Shown: positions 1 to 10,534, counted from the stretch's first letter. The stretch: 64,000 bases of DNA from Bacillus vallismortis (GCF_004116955.1 NZ_CP026362.1:4190001-4254000), one strand, 5' to 3'. A program made the numbers and translations. The notes: a model not told the origin generated them from the sequence alone.

Positions 1-3000
1 CATTACATCCCCTTGCTTGAAAATCCTCCTCACATTGATGTAAAAGCTGAAATGAAAAGCAATCTGATGATTGAGGCTCAAGTACGTGACAATGAGTATC
101 AAGCATTTTCTGCCTTTCTGTTTTATAAACAAAGTAATGAGCTGGGCTACAAAATGGTGCCGATGGACCCGACACCCGGAGCGATCCGAAAGTTTATGGC
201 ACAAATTCCGAAACGATTGATTTGGAACAGCGAGCTTGAGTATTACATTGTGGTTTCAAATGGGAAGCAGCGGGCCGAGTCGGAGACGAAAAAACTGAAG
301 CTGGAAGGATATCAAGCGGCTCTTTCCCATATTCCGGAGCTTCTGATCACAGAGCTTGCTGTTGATACGAAGAACATAGGACACGCAGACGGTTATGAAT
401 TTATTGAGTTGTATAATACGACTGACAGAACGATTGATTTTAAAGACTATCATATCCGTTACCGCTATCCGAAAGAAGGGCCAGAATCCGATCTGATTTG
501 GAGGCCGGAAGAAAGGATCACGATTCCACCCGGCGACACGTTTGTGGTTTGGCTGAAGCCTGCCGGGCATCCGGAATTGACGGCGGAAGATTTCAATCGA
601 TATTACGAGACACAATTAACAGAAGGGAAAAATTTGGCGGTGATAGAGGAGACAGAGGGCATGGCTAATACGAGGCCGCGGGCAGTTGTGATATCAACGA
701 ATACAGGAAAAGATATTTCGGTTGCGCATTATCGAAAACATGCGTTTCGCCGGCTCTCGTCTGTGCTGTACAAATATCCGCTGAACGGAACCGCAGAACT
801 TCTCAATATTTCTACCGGGGAAAAGAATCCGTCTCCAGGAACCGTATTACAGGCGCAGGTGCCTGAGCAGAAACGAAAAATCAAGCTTGATAAAGAAAAG
901 CCGGTGATAGAGGATTTGACTGACCGCAAGCCTGTCCGTCCTGCTGAAAGCATTGAGCTGCGGGCAGACATTCGGGACTACAGTCTTGTGAAAACCGCGG
1001 CCTTTTACTATCGGACAGACGAAAACAAACCGTTTAAGCGCATTTTTGCTGAAAAAGACCGCAACGACAATCTTTACCATTATATCGTGTATTCGCCTGA
1101 ACTGATCGGGAAAGATCAGCTCGAGTATTACGTTGCGGCAGGGGACGGGGTCAATGAAGCGAAAACGCCGGTCAAAATGATTGATATTAAACAAACAAGC
1201 AAATCGCACGGTTTGCGGATGAACATTGAAAACAGAGACACGCTGTCGGGAACCCAATTTCTTAAAGTGACGACAGACGGGGGCACTGACAGCATCAAGC
1301 TGTGGATTGACGGAAAAAAACAAGTGACAGAGCCCGCTATGGAAAAAGAAGTGTATTTTGCGTTTGATACAAGAAAAACGAATCTTTATTTTAAAAATGC
1401 GGTAACGATGGAAGGCAAAGTGTTAAAGGTGTTTGATGATACGACAAATAAATACCGGACCTATTCTGTTCCGTTGCCAGAAACGCTGCTTCGTAAGGGG
1501 AAGCAGCTCCAGCATATTACGATTCGATCAGGTTCTAAGGTATCGCCGTTTGATACGGCTGAAAACCGTGATGATTTCTTAGTCAAAAACGCCAGATTGG
1601 TGTTATCGGATGGAACGGTGATCAGGGATCAGAGGGTTTCTCCCGAGAAGGAACTCTTTATTGGAGATAATCAGCGCTCGAATAAAAGCTGGCAATTTCA
1701 ATTCAATCTGCCTGACGGACTGTTTACGTCACAGCTGCTGGAGTGGGATACATCAAAGCTTTCTGAAGGCGTTCACCATATTCAAGCAAGCGACGGGAAG
1801 GAAAATGTCAGCTTGGTTGTGCGGGTGGACAATTCAGGGCCGCACATTGAGCCGAATATGAACGAAGGACAAACGTACAAAGGAAATCTCATTCTGCAGG
1901 CTGATATGTATGATAAATGGAGCAAAATTGAGGAGGCGGAGGCGTTTTTAGATGGTGAAAGCATTACACTCCCATACCATACGTCATCTTCTGAACTATC
2001 GCCGGGAAAACATTCGCTAAAAGTGACAGCGATGGACCTCGCGGGCAATCAAACGGTCATTGAGCGGACGTTTAAAACAGAACGTGAGCATCCGGACCAG
2101 CCGGAGGTCATAGACAGCGAAGCCGGCACGCATGGGGCAAAGCTTTCTGTGCGGGTGAAGGACCCGACGAATGACGACATGAATGTCGCTTTTTATAGAG
2201 GGTTTCAATATACAGCACGAAACAATGTGAACATATTCAAGCACGCGTCAGTGACTGAACCGCCGAAACGTTTTGTGCCGAAAAGTGAGACCCCGTTTAC
2301 GAATCAAGAATTGGAGCGGGTATCTGCTGCTGACGGAAAAACAGTTTCGACAGAAAAGAAGGAGCTGTTCCCTTATCATCGCTTTGAAGTGACGGTTGAT
2401 TCGTCAGTTGATGAGAATGACTTGGCGGAAGCGGTTTGGAAGGGGAGTTCTTTGTCGGGAAGAAAGGTGACGATGTATGCTTGGAATTATCGGACAAACG
2501 AGTGGCAGCCGATTGACAGCTTCGTTGCCAAGGATGACAAACCGTTTATGCTGAAGGCGTCTGTGATCGCCTCCGATTTTGTACGGCAGTCGAAGATGAA
2601 TGTGATTGTACAGGATGAAATTCCTCCAGCGAAGGATATGTACACATTTGTCTGGATGTCCGATACACAGTATTACGCCGAAAGCTATCCGCATATTTTT
2701 GATAAACAAACCGCATGGATCAAAAACAATCAAAAGCGGCTCAATGTCAAATATGTGTTTCACACGGGTGACATTGTAGATGATTCCGCCGATATCAGAC
2801 AGTGGAAAAACGCTGATCGGTCAATGTCCGTTCTCGATAAGAACGGGATTCCATACGGCGTGCTGGCAGGAAACCACGATGTCGGGCATAAGGACGGCTC
2901 CTACAGGGCGTTTGGCCAATACTTTGGCAGTGATCGTTTTGATAAAAAATGGCATTATGGAGGTTCTTATAAAAATAACCGCGGCCATTACGACCTGGTT

Positions 3001-3759
3001 TCAAGCAACGGCAATGATTATATCATGCTGTATATGGGGTGGGGCATTACCGATGAAGACATCGCATGGATGAATCAGGTGTTGAGGAAGCACCCTGACC
3101 GGATGGCTGTTTTAGCTTTTCATGAGTATTTGCTGGTCAGCGGAAACAGAAGCCCGATTGGAGAGAAAATATTCAAGAAAGTGGTTAAACCGAATCCGAA
3201 TGTGGTGATGGTGTTAAGCGGACATTATCATAGTGCGATGAGAAAAACTGATGAGTTGGATGATGATGGTGATGGAAAACCGGATCGCCTCGTGCATCAA
3301 ATGCTGGCTGATTATCAGGGCGGGCCTGAAGGCGGACAAGGATATTTGCGTTTGCTGCAATTTGACCAGGCGAATGATATGGTGCATGTATCGACGTACT
3401 CTCCGTATTTACATGATAAAAACTTAAACTACTATGATACGGATACCTATGGCAGCAAGGACGAGTTTTCCCTTTCGCTTGATTTGAAGCCGAGGATCAA
3501 AAAGGTGGAAACCGATTATTTTGAATGTAATGTGTATACCAATGAAGAGCTTGGAAAACGGAAGCAGGTGAAAAGCGGGGATATCGCTGAGTTCCGCTGG
3601 GATCACCTTGAGCCGGACTCTGTTTATTATTGGTACACCATTGTGGAAGACAGTTTTAACGGCAAAACGAAATCACCGATCTGGAAGTTCAAGACGAAAA
3701 AAGAGACGTATCATCCCGCGCCAGACCAGTTTGATTTTCGCCATGTCTCCAATCCTTAA
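1..3759 (+). CDS. yvnB: YvnB, large surface-type protein with C-terminal metallophosphoesterase (5' end outside window)
   Basis: The reading frame is open from the first base, so the N-terminus lies upstream; about 1252 residues are present (the 168 protein is only slightly longer). Numbering from base 13, a lamin-tail-like beta domain is suggested around residues 110-250 (ITELAVD, then YEFIELYNTTDRTIDF). A long region of repeated Ig/fibronectin-like beta modules follows. A calcineurin-type phosphoesterase lies at about 880-1110, with the metal ligands visible in order as SDTQ (883), HTGDIVDD (917), GNHDVG (953) and SGHYHS (1070). A short C-terminal beta domain closes the protein. The architecture suggests an exported or cell-wall enzyme acting on phosphoesters, but the substrate is unknown. 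It ends in its own terminator, facing convergent nagR. Confidence 0.9.
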   Translation, partial: HYIPLLENPPHIDVKAEMKSNLMIEAQVRDNEYQAFSAFLFYKQSNELGYKMVPMDPTPGAIRKFMAQIPKRLIWNSELEYYIVVSNGKQRAESETKKLKLEGYQAALSHIPELLITELAVDTKNIGHADGYEFIELYNTTDRTIDFKDYHIRYRYPKEGPESDLIWRPEERITIPPGDTFVVWLKPAGHPELTAEDFNRYYETQLTEGKNLAVIEETEGMANTRPRAVVISTNTGKDISVAHYRKHAFRRLSSVLYKYPLNGTAELLNISTGEKNPSPGTVLQAQVPEQKRKIKLDKEKPVIEDLTDRKPVRPAESIELRADIRDYSLVKTAAFYYRTDENKPFKRIFAEKDRNDNLYHYIVYSPELIGKDQLEYYVAAGDGVNEAKTPVKMIDIKQTSKSHGLRMNIENRDTLSGTQFLKVTTDGGTDSIKLWIDGKKQVTEPAMEKEVYFAFDTRKTNLYFKNAVTMEGKVLKVFDDTTNKYRTYSVPLPETLLRKGKQLQHITIRSGSKVSPFDTAENRDDFLVKNARLVLSDGTVIRDQRVSPEKELFIGDNQRSNKSWQFQFNLPDGLFTSQLLEWDTSKLSEGVHHIQASDGKENVSLVVRVDNSGPHIEPNMNEGQTYKGNLILQADMYDKWSKIEEAEAFLDGESITLPYHTSSSELSPGKHSLKVTAMDLAGNQTVIERTFKTEREHPDQPEVIDSEAGTHGAKLSVRVKDPTNDDMNVAFYRGFQYTARNNVNIFKHASVTEPPKRFVPKSETPFTNQELERVSAADGKTVSTEKKELFPYHRFEVTVDSSVDENDLAEAVWKGSSLSGRKVTMYAWNYRTNEWQPIDSFVAKDDKPFMLKASVIASDFVRQSKMNVIVQDEIPPAKDMYTFVWMSDTQYYAESYPHIFDKQTAWIKNNQKRLNVKYVFHTGDIVDDSADIRQWKNADRSMSVLDKNGIPYGVLAGNHDVGHKDGSYRAFGQYFGSDRFDKKWHYGGSYKNNRGHYDLVSSNGNDYIMLYMGWGITDEDIAWMNQVLRKHPDRMAVLAFHEYLLVSGNRSPIGEKIFKKVVKPNPNVVMVLSGHYHSAMRKTDELDDDGDGKPDRLVHQMLADYQGGPEGGQGYLRLLQFDQANDMVHVSTYSPYLHDKNLNYYDTDTYGSKDEFSLSLDLKPRIKKVETDYFECNVYTNEELGKRKQVKSGDIAEFRWDHLEPDSVYYWYTIVEDSFNGKTKSPIWKFKTKKETYHPAPDQFDFRHVSNP

Positions 3760-3779
3760 AAAGGGTTGGAGATTTTTTT
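3747..3779 (+). terminator. Terminator of yvnB
   Basis: An 11-bp stem with one G-U pair, CTCCAATCCTT / AAGGGTTGGAG with loop AAA, is followed by seven T. It overlaps the last yvnB codons and abuts the end of convergent nagR at 3779. Confidence 0.85.
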
Positions 3780-4510
3780 CATGAAAGCCGATCCATGTAG
3801 TGGACAAATGTATAACGGTCGCCTCTGTATACAGATTTGGCATGTTCAAAAGCAATTCCGTTCTGTAAATACGTTGTTCGTTTGATTAACAGGACAGGCG
3901 CTCCCGTTTGAATGCCGAGAATGCTTGCTTCTTCCGACGTTGCGGCACTTGGCTCAAGCTCCTGTTTTGCGCGGGAAATCGGTATGCTGTTGTACCTTTC
4001 AATATGCTCGTAAATCGACGAATGAAAATGCGATTCATTTAACTCACCCGCAAGCTTAAACGGAATATGCGAGGCTTCGATCGCCATCGGAATATCATTT
4101 GCCAGCCGCACCCGAGTGATTTTATGGATGGAGGAGGGGTGCCCGCAGCCTAATACAGCGGCGAGCTCCTCCGTTGATTCAATAAGCCGATAGTCAATGA
4201 GCCTGCTGCCAGGTTTCATCCCGCGGCTTTTCATATCCTCGGTAAAGCTTGTCAGCCCTTGGAGTGTTTGTTCCATTTTTGGCTTGCTGACAAAGGTGCC
4301 TCGGCCTTTTAGGCGGTAGAGAAAGCCTTCATTGACTAAATTAGAAAGCGCTTGGCGAACCGTCATCCGGCTGATTCCGAATTGTTCGGCATATTCACGC
4401 TCGGAGGGAAGAGACATATCCGGCTGAAGCTCTCCACTCTTTATTTGGGCTTTTAATTGCTCCATAATCTGATAATAAATCGGAATAGGGGATTGTTTAT
4501 CGATATTCAT
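3779..4510 (-). CDS. nagR: NagR (YvoA), GntR/HutC-family repressor of GlcNAc utilisation
   Basis: 243 residues. The N-terminal winged helix-turn-helix is at about 10-75, with the recognition region EQFGISRMTVRQALSNL followed by the wing GRGTFV. The C-terminal UTRA effector domain is at about 95-235. In B. subtilis NagR represses nagAB and nagP and is released by amino-sugar phosphates. It is the last gene of nagA-nagB-nagR, 17 bases after nagB, so it is autoregulated through the operon promoter. A matching operator (dre-like) lies upstream of nagA at 6496-6511. Confidence 0.95.
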   Translation of the reverse strand: MNIDKQSPIPIYYQIMEQLKAQIKSGELQPDMSLPSEREYAEQFGISRMTVRQALSNLVNEGFLYRLKGRGTFVSKPKMEQTLQGLTSFTEDMKSRGMKPGSRLIDYRLIESTEELAAVLGCGHPSSIHKITRVRLANDIPMAIEASHIPFKLAGELNESHFHSSIYEHIERYNSIPISRAKQELEPSAATSEEASILGIQTGAPVLLIKRTTYLQNGIAFEHAKSVYRGDRYTFVHYMDRLS

Positions 4511-4527
4511 AAATCAGCATGTTCCTT

Positions 4528-5256
4528 TCAAGGTCTTAATGCTGCTGCTTCACGATCAATCAAAACCGTTACATCGGAATGCAGGCGCAAAGCAGATGCG
4601 GGGAAATCTTCACTTATGTCTCCTTCTAACAGCTTTTTCGCAGCTTCTGCCTTGCTTTTGCCGGAAACAAGCAGCAGGATGCGTTTGCTTGTGAGAATCG
4701 TCTGGATGCCCATTGTGAGCGCTTTTGTCGGCACACTGTCTATTGAAGAAAAATATCTTGCATTCGCCTGCCTAGTTTGTTCATTTAATGTCACAATGTG
4801 TGTGCGTGACTGGAAAGGCGTTCCCGGTTCGTTAAAGCCGATATGTCCGTTTCGGCCGATGCCGAGAAGCTGAATGTCAGTGCCGCCGAGGGATTTCACT
4901 AATTGTTCGTACCGTCTGCATTCGGATTCCAGATCGACTGCATGTCCATTCGGAATAAAATGCCGGCTTGGCTGGCTGTCAATATGCTGAAAAAAACGAT
5001 GATTCATATAGTAGTGATAGCTGTTCGGATCATCGCTTGAAAGTCCGGCGTATTCATCCAAATTAACCGTGGTGACGTTTTGAAATGAGAGGTTCTCAGT
5101 TTGGTGCAGGCGGATCAGCTCGCGATACGTGCCTTCAGGTGTGCCGCCTGTTGCTAAGCCGAGAACGGCGCCAGAATTTTTCTTGATCGTGTCACCGACT
5201 ATTCTTGCTGCGGTTTGGCTTAGCTCTTCATATGTTTGACATTCCATTACTTTCAT
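4528..5256 (-). CDS. nagB: NagB, glucosamine-6-phosphate deaminase
   Basis: 242 residues, the normal bacillary length. It converts glucosamine-6-phosphate to fructose-6-phosphate and ammonia, the step after NagA. Visible family motifs are the substrate loop LATGGTPEGTY near residue 34, the catalytic-Asp segment VNLDEYAGL, and GIGRNGHIGFNEPG around 130-143 carrying the active-site His/Glu pair. The start codon overlaps the nagA stop by 4 bases, so translation is coupled. It is cytoplasmic and feeds GlcNAc carbon into glycolysis. Confidence 0.96.
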   Translation of the reverse strand: MKVMECQTYEELSQTAARIVGDTIKKNSGAVLGLATGGTPEGTYRELIRLHQTENLSFQNVTTVNLDEYAGLSSDDPNSYHYYMNHRFFQHIDSQPSRHFIPNGHAVDLESECRRYEQLVKSLGGTDIQLLGIGRNGHIGFNEPGTPFQSRTHIVTLNEQTRQANARYFSSIDSVPTKALTMGIQTILTSKRILLLVSGKSKAEAAKKLLEGDISEDFPASALRLHSDVTVLIDREAAALRP

Positions 5257-6443
5257 ATCTGGTCAGCCTCCTTGGATATAAATGCAATGTTTCCGCGGCA
5301 AATGGTGAGAATCACCTCGCAATCACTGTTGACAATGACAAGATCCGCATCTTTTCCCTCTGTCACACTGCCTTTACGGTCAAAGATGCCCAGCTGTTTG
5401 GCCGCGTTTGCAGAAGTTATATTAGCTATATCCGTCCAAGAACAATTTGTAAACTCACGCATATGCCGTGCGCCTTCGTTCATTTTGAGAATTGAACCGG
5501 CAAGTGTTCCGTCTGAAAGAAGAGCTGTTTTTCCTCTCACCGTCACACTTTGGCCGCCGAACTCGTACACACCATCTTTCAGGCCTTTTGCCCTCATAGA
5601 ATCAGTAATTAAAATGAGCTTGCTGCTGCCTTTTGCCAAAAAAGCAAGCTTTGCCGCTAAAGGATGGGAATGGATGCCGTCGGCAATAAGCTCTGTCACA
5701 AACCCATCATGGGCTAGCGCCGTTCCGATTACGCTGGGCTCTCGGTGATGAAAGGGGCTCATCGCGTTGTAGAGGTGGGTCATATGGCTCGCGCCTGCTT
5801 TCGCGGCCTCTGACAATAATGCGGAGTCGGCATCTGTGTGCCCCATCGACGCGATAATCGATTCGTCTTTCAAATAGCGGATCAGTTCAAAATGCCGATC
5901 TTCCTCAGGTGCAAGTGTGACAATGTGAATCAGCCCGCCTGCCTCCTGCTGCCACTTTTTGAAAAGTGCAACATCTGAAGGCCTAATCCATTCCTTTGGC
6001 TGCGCTCCGGCTCTTTTAGGTGAAACAAAAGGGCCCTCCAAATGAATGCCGAGCAGTTCCGCACCTAATAAAGAGGCCTCTTCAGCCGCTTTCCACTCTC
6101 TTGCATTCACCAAAGCTTGAGAAATATGCCCATGTTCCTGGGTAATGGTTGTTGCTAAAAAGCTCGTCGTGCCTTCTTCGGGCAGCCTTGACGACATGGT
6201 GTCGAGGGCAGAAAAGCTTGCATCCATTGTATCTGCGCCATAGCCGCCGTGAATATGGATGTCAATCATCCCGGGAAGCAAAACGGAATCTGCCGGTGCT
6301 TGAATCTCTTTTGCATAGGTCTCTTTAGGCCGTTCACTAGTGACTGTGCTGATCTTTCCGTCAGTGATTCCGACATAGCCTTTTTTGATTCCTTTGTTTT
6401 CTGTCACGATCGCGATGTCTTTGATAAGAAGACTTTCTGCCAT
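5253..6443 (-). CDS. nagA: NagA, N-acetylglucosamine-6-phosphate deacetylase
   Basis: 396 residues. Amidohydrolase-fold enzyme removing acetate from GlcNAc-6-phosphate. The metal-binding motif DIHIHGGYG lies near residue 60, with further His ligands in MGHTDADSAL and MTHLYNAMSPFHHR; the catalytic Asp region is LITDSM near 280. The ATG is preceded by AAAGGCGG at suitable spacing. First gene of nagABR. The NagR operator lies about 55-70 bases upstream, so amino-sugar phosphates should induce it. Confidence 0.96.
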   Translation of the reverse strand: MAESLLIKDIAIVTENKGIKKGYVGITDGKISTVTSERPKETYAKEIQAPADSVLLPGMIDIHIHGGYGADTMDASFSALDTMSSRLPEEGTTSFLATTITQEHGHISQALVNAREWKAAEEASLLGAELLGIHLEGPFVSPKRAGAQPKEWIRPSDVALFKKWQQEAGGLIHIVTLAPEEDRHFELIRYLKDESIIASMGHTDADSALLSEAAKAGASHMTHLYNAMSPFHHREPSVIGTALAHDGFVTELIADGIHSHPLAAKLAFLAKGSSKLILITDSMRAKGLKDGVYEFGGQSVTVRGKTALLSDGTLAGSILKMNEGARHMREFTNCSWTDIANITSANAAKQLGIFDRKGSVTEGKDADLVIVNSDCEVILTICRGNIAFISKEADQI

Positions 6444-6495
6444 AGGTGATCCGCCTTTCTGGTATATGAATACATTTATTTTACTCCTTTTCAGA

Positions 6496-6511
6496 CTAGT
6501 GATCTAGACCA
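6496..6511 (-). promoter_or_regulatory. NagR operator (dre site) upstream of nagA
   Basis: On the minus strand the site reads TGGTCTAGATCACTAG, an imperfect palindrome of the HutC/NagR type. It is placed between nagA and the divergent hprK. The assignment rests on motif resemblance and its position before a nagABR operon. Confidence 0.75.
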
Positions 6512-6624
6512 GCTGAGGTGTTTTCCCGTCTTTTATAAAATCTGTTTTAGGTTCAAGCCCGAAAGTGATAAAATGAAAGTATTGTGAGCAAGCTCGGGTC
6601 AGCCCGGAACAGGAGGAACATATC

Positions 6625-7557
6625 GTGGCAAAAGTTCGCACAAAAGACGTAATGGAACAGTTCAATTTGGAATTAATCAGCGGAGAAGAAGGGGTTAACC
6701 GCCCGATTACCATGAGTGATTTATCAAGACCAGGCATTGAAATTGCCGGATATTTTACATATTACCCGAGAGAACGCGTGCAGCTTCTCGGAAAAACAGA
6801 GCTTTCTTTCTTTGAGCAGCTGCCGGAAGAGGATAAAAAGCAGCGAATGGAATCTCTGTGCACGGATGTAACACCAGCTATTATTCTTTCTAGAGATATG
6901 CCCATTCCGCAGGAGCTGATTGACGCTTCTGAGAAAAACGGTGTGCCTGTCCTCAGATCGCCGCTGAAAACAACAAGGCTGTCAAGCCGGTTAACCAACT
7001 TTCTTGAGAGCCGTCTCGCGCCTACCACGGCGATTCATGGCGTTCTTGTTGACATATACGGCGTCGGCGTGCTGATCACAGGGAAAAGCGGTGTCGGGAA
7101 AAGTGAGACCGCGCTGGAGCTTGTGAAAAGAGGACACCGCCTCGTTGCGGATGATTGCGTTGAAATCCGACAGGAGGACCAGGATACCCTTGTCGGAAAC
7201 GCTCCGGAATTAATTGAACATCTTCTGGAAATCAGGGGGCTAGGCATTATCAACGTGATGACGCTGTTTGGTGCCGGCGCAGTCAGAAGCAATAAACGAA
7301 TCACGATTGTCATGAATCTTGAACTCTGGGAGCAGGGCAAGCAATACGACCGTCTCGGACTTGAGGAAGAAACGATGAAAATCATTGATACGGAAGTGAC
7401 AAAACTGACGATTCCCGTCCGTCCGGGCCGAAATCTCGCAGTCATTATCGAAGTGGCAGCGATGAACTTCAGATTGAAGCGGATGGGCCTGAATGCCGCC
7501 GAGCAATTTACGACTAAGCTGGCGGACGTCATAGAAGACGGTGAACAAGACGAATAG
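6625..7557 (+). CDS. hprK: HprK, HPr(Ser) kinase/phosphorylase
   Basis: 310 residues. Bifunctional sensor enzyme of Gram-positive carbon catabolite repression: it phosphorylates Ser-46 of HPr and of Crh (encoded at 34509) with ATP or pyrophosphate, and dephosphorylates them by phosphorolysis. The N-terminal domain is at 1-130. The Walker A loop GKSGVGKS is at 153-160, followed by the family signature [10 protein letters not shown] near 205 and the second conserved segment [10 protein letters not shown] near 275. The GTG start follows AGGAGG. Downstream lgt, yvoD and ppaX follow at short spacing; ppaX removes the pyrophosphate produced by HprK. Confidence 0.97.
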   Translation: MAKVRTKDVMEQFNLELISGEEGVNRPITMSDLSRPGIEIAGYFTYYPRERVQLLGKTELSFFEQLPEEDKKQRMESLCTDVTPAIILSRDMPIPQELIDASEKNGVPVLRSPLKTTRLSSRLTNFLESRLAPTTAIHGVLVDIYGVGVLITGKSGVGKSETALELVKRGHRLVADDCVEIRQEDQDTLVGNAPELIEHLLEIRGLGIINVMTLFGAGAVRSNKRITIVMNLELWEQGKQYDRLGLEEETMKIIDTEVTKLTIPVRPGRNLAVIIEVAAMNFRLKRMGLNAAEQFTTKLADVIEDGEQDE

Positions 7558-7570
7558 GAGTTGGCGTTAA

Positions 7571-8380
7571 ATGAATGAAGCGATAGAACCGCTCAATCCG
7601 ATAGCTTTTCAGCTGGGGCCGTTAGCCGTCCATTGGTACGGAATTATTATCGGTCTCGGTGCTTTGCTTGGACTTTGGATCGCGATGAGAGAAAGTGAGA
7701 AACTGGGGCTGCAAAAAGATACGTTTATTGATCTTGTCCTGTTTGCCATTCCGATTGCGATTATTTGCGCCCGAATTTATTACGTTGCATTTGAATGGGA
7801 TTATTATGCGGCACATCCGGGAGAAATCATTAAGATTTGGAAGGGCGGCATTGCCATTCATGGCGGATTAATCGGGGCGATTTTAACAGGTTATGTGTTT
7901 TCGAGGGTGAAAAACCTTTCGTTCTGGAAGCTTGCGGACATTGCCGCACCGAGCATTTTACTCGGCCAGGCGATCGGCCGCTGGGGAAACTTCATGAATC
8001 AGGAGGCACACGGCGAGGCAGTCAGCCGAGCCTTTTTAGAAAGCCTGCATCTGCCTGACTTTATCATCAATCAGATGTATATTAACGGACAATACTATCA
8101 CCCTACTTTCTTATATGAATCACTATGGAGCTTTGTCGGCGTCGTTGTTTTGCTGCTCCTGCGCAAAGCAAATTTGCGCAGAGGCGAGATGTTCTTGATC
8201 TATATCATCTGGTATTCAATCGGAAGATACTTTATTGAAGGAATGCGGACTGACAGCTTAATGCTGACTGAGGCACTTCGCATCGCTCAGGTGATTTCAA
8301 TCGTATTGATTGTTTTGGCTGTGGCGGCCATCATCTTCAGACGCGCCAAGGGTTATTCGAAGGAGCGGTACACGGAGTAG
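7571..8380 (+). CDS. lgt: Lgt, prolipoprotein diacylglyceryl transferase
   Basis: 269 residues with about seven membrane segments. It transfers diacylglycerol from phosphatidylglycerol to the lipobox cysteine of prolipoproteins, the first step in maturing lipoproteins such as the YvcA family in this window. The conserved HGGL motif lies near residue 97 and the Lgt signature [13 protein letters not shown] at about 136-148. It lies 13 bases after hprK in the same operon. Confidence 0.97.
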   Translation: MNEAIEPLNPIAFQLGPLAVHWYGIIIGLGALLGLWIAMRESEKLGLQKDTFIDLVLFAIPIAIICARIYYVAFEWDYYAAHPGEIIKIWKGGIAIHGGLIGAILTGYVFSRVKNLSFWKLADIAAPSILLGQAIGRWGNFMNQEAHGEAVSRAFLESLHLPDFIINQMYINGQYYHPTFLYESLWSFVGVVVLLLLRKANLRRGEMFLIYIIWYSIGRYFIEGMRTDSLMLTEALRIAQVISIVLIVLAVAAIIFRRAKGYSKERYTE

Positions 8381-8403
8381 ACGTCAATAAAGGGGGATGA
8401 GGG

Positions 8404-9342
8404 ATGAAGAAGATCTTTCTGGCCGGTCTGGCGGCAGGTCTTCAAACAACATGGACACTCGGCAAAGTCATTTTCCCGGTAACACTATTGGTTACATTGC
8501 TTCAGCATACGCCTGTCATGGATTGGCTGGTACGGCTGATCACACCGGTTATGGGCCTGTTCGGGCTTTCTGGAGAAGCAGCCATTCCGCTTGTGCTGGG
8601 GAATATGCTGAATCTGTATGCCGGCATTGCCGGGATTTTGACATTGGATTTATCTGTGAAGGAAGTTTTTATTTTAGCTGTGATGCTGTCATTCTGCCAT
8701 AACTTGATTATCGAATCGACAGTGGCCGCAAAGGTTGGCATCAGAATTGGCGTCATATTGGCGGTGCGCATCGGTTTGGCCGCTGTCTCAGCGATCGTCA
8801 TTAACCTGATTTGGCATGGCGGACAGGAAACCGCGCAGTACGGTTTTATCACCGCGAAGAGCGCGGCTCCTGACGGCTGGCTGGCAATGCTTGCCGAGGC
8901 TTTAATGAAAGCCGGGCTCGGTGTTTTGCAGCTGGCGGCCATTGTGATCCCGCTGATGATCATCATTCAGCTTTTAAGAGATTTAGGCTGGCTGCACCGT
9001 TTTTCCAGATGGCTGTCTCCGTTTACGCAGCTGCTTGGCATGAATAAAAATACGTCCATGACGATGGTGGCAGGACTGACGATCGGTTTGGCCTACGGAG
9101 CGGGTGTCATGATCAAAGCTGTTGAGGATGACGGCGTGAGCAGGCGGGATATGACATTGGCATTTATTTTTCTCGTTGCTTGCCACGCGGTCGTGGAAGA
9201 TACACTCGTCTTTATTCCGCTCGGCATACCGGTCTGGCCTCTTCTTCTGATACGTGTCACCACCGCGGTGCTCTTGACAATGGCTATTGCGCACACATGG
9301 AAAAAGTGGAAACCCTCAGCGGTTGGAAAGGAAGCAATATGA
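8404..9342 (+). CDS. yvoD: YvoD, membrane protein with nucleoside-recognition (Gate) domains
   Basis: 312 residues, largely hydrophobic, with two similar membrane halves. Each contains a [11 protein letters not shown] or [15 protein letters not shown] helix break and a conserved His-rich turn ([22 protein letters not shown]), the pattern of Gate/nucleoside-recognition membrane proteins. The substrate is unknown. It is located between lgt and ppaX, and its stop overlaps the ppaX start (ATGA), so the two are translationally coupled. Confidence 0.88.
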   Translation: MKKIFLAGLAAGLQTTWTLGKVIFPVTLLVTLLQHTPVMDWLVRLITPVMGLFGLSGEAAIPLVLGNMLNLYAGIAGILTLDLSVKEVFILAVMLSFCHNLIIESTVAAKVGIRIGVILAVRIGLAAVSAIVINLIWHGGQETAQYGFITAKSAAPDGWLAMLAEALMKAGLGVLQLAAIVIPLMIIIQLLRDLGWLHRFSRWLSPFTQLLGMNKNTSMTMVAGLTIGLAYGAGVMIKAVEDDGVSRRDMTLAFIFLVACHAVVEDTLVFIPLGIPVWPLLLIRVTTAVLLTMAIAHTWKKWKPSAVGKEAI

Positions 9343-9989
9343 GTGACAAACAAGTAACGACGATTCTGTTTGATTTAGACGGAACCCTTATTAATACGAA
9401 CGAATTAATTATCGCGTCCTTTTTGCATACACTGGAGCATTATTATCCGAGCAAGTATAAACGAGAAGACGTACTCGCGTTTATCGGGCCGTCTCTTTAT
9501 GACACATTCTCCTCGATGGACGCTGATCAATGCGATGATATGATCGCCATGTACAGAGCATACAATCACGACATGCACGATTCACTTGTGACTGAATATG
9601 AAACCGTGTATGAAACCTTAGATGCATTGAAAAAAGCCGGGTTTAACTTAGGGATTGTAACAACAAAATTAAGGGATACTGTCAATATGGGCCTCAAGCT
9701 GACGGGCATCGGCGAGTTCTTTGAAACGGTCGTCACCCTCGATGATGTGACACATGCAAAGCCTGATCCCGAGCCGGTTCTGTTAGCGCTCAAACAGCTT
9801 GGAAGCGAGCCGGCGGAAGCTATGATGGTCGGTGATAATTACCATGATGTGCTGGCAGGAAAAAACGCCGGAACAAAAACGGCTGGAGTGGCATGGACGA
9901 TTAAAGGGCCGGAAATGCTTGCGAAGCATGAGCCTGATTATATGCTTGACAAAATGAGTGATCTATTACAAATCGTTGGAGTGAAGTAA
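9339..9989 (+). CDS. ppaX: PpaX (HprP), pyrophosphatase of the HAD family
   Basis: 216 residues from the ATG that overlaps the yvoD stop; the open frame extends further upstream but only inside yvoD. HAD motifs are FDLDGTL at about 10-16 (nucleophile Asp), the Thr/Lys region VTTKLRDT near 107, KPDPEPV near 140 and VGDNYHDV near 164. In B. subtilis it hydrolyses pyrophosphate formed by HprK phosphorylase activity, which drives P-Ser-HPr dephosphorylation. This explains its place in the hprK operon. Confidence 0.95.
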   Translation: MSDKQVTTILFDLDGTLINTNELIIASFLHTLEHYYPSKYKREDVLAFIGPSLYDTFSSMDADQCDDMIAMYRAYNHDMHDSLVTEYETVYETLDALKKAGFNLGIVTTKLRDTVNMGLKLTGIGEFFETVVTLDDVTHAKPDPEPVLLALKQLGSEPAEAMMVGDNYHDVLAGKNAGTKTAGVAWTIKGPEMLAKHEPDYMLDKMSDLLQIVGVK

Positions 9990-9992
9990 TCT

Positions 9993-10511
9993 GTGAGAAA
10001 AACAGATCGTCATCCGGTCTCAGGAGCTAACTCACTATGGCATGTCTATCAAACGGTCCCTTTTTTAAAGGTTGTCAAAAATTTCATTGTCATTCAAATG
10101 GCGAGATATACACCGTTTATAGGGATGAAAAACTGGCTGTACCGTACGTTTCTGCGGATGGAGATTGGGAAGCAGACATCGTTTGCCTTGATGGTGATGC
10201 CGGATATTATGTTTCCGGAAAAGATCATAGTCGGAACAAATTCAATCATCGGGTACAATACGACCATTTTGGCCCATGAGTATTTGATTCAAGAATACCG
10301 GATCGGCAAAGTCCTGATCGGAGACGAAGTGATGATCGGCGCCAACACGACCATTTTGCCCGGGGTGGAAATAGGCGATGGCGCAGTGGTTTCCGCCGGA
10401 ACGCTTGTCCATAAAGATGTGCCTGCCGGCGCGTTTGTCGGAGGAAACCCGATGCGGATCATCTATACGAAGGAAGAAATGAAAGAAAGAATGAAAAGGT
10501 CCGCTGAATAA
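9993..10511 (+). CDS. yvoF: YvoF, hexapeptide-repeat acyltransferase
   Basis: 172 residues from a GTG start, four bases after ppaX. The C-terminal half shows left-handed beta-helix hexapeptide repeats (IGDEVMIGANTTILPGVEIG, then GAVVSAG), as in maltose/galactoside O-acetyltransferase relatives. The N-terminal 60 residues are basic and hydrophobic. The acceptor substrate is unknown. It is the last gene of the hprK operon before the terminator at 10498. Confidence 0.88.
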   Translation: MRKTDRHPVSGANSLWHVYQTVPFLKVVKNFIVIQMARYTPFIGMKNWLYRTFLRMEIGKQTSFALMVMPDIMFPEKIIVGTNSIIGYNTTILAHEYLIQEYRIGKVLIGDEVMIGANTTILPGVEIGDGAVVSAGTLVHKDVPAGAFVGGNPMRIIYTKEEMKERMKRSAE

Positions 10512-10531
10512 ACATTAGCGGGCCTTTTTTT
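10498..10531 (+). terminator. Terminator of the hprK operon
   Basis: The stem GGTCCGCT / AGCGGGCC is followed by seven T. It lies between convergent yvoF and pelC. Confidence 0.82.
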
Positions 10532-10534
10532 ATA

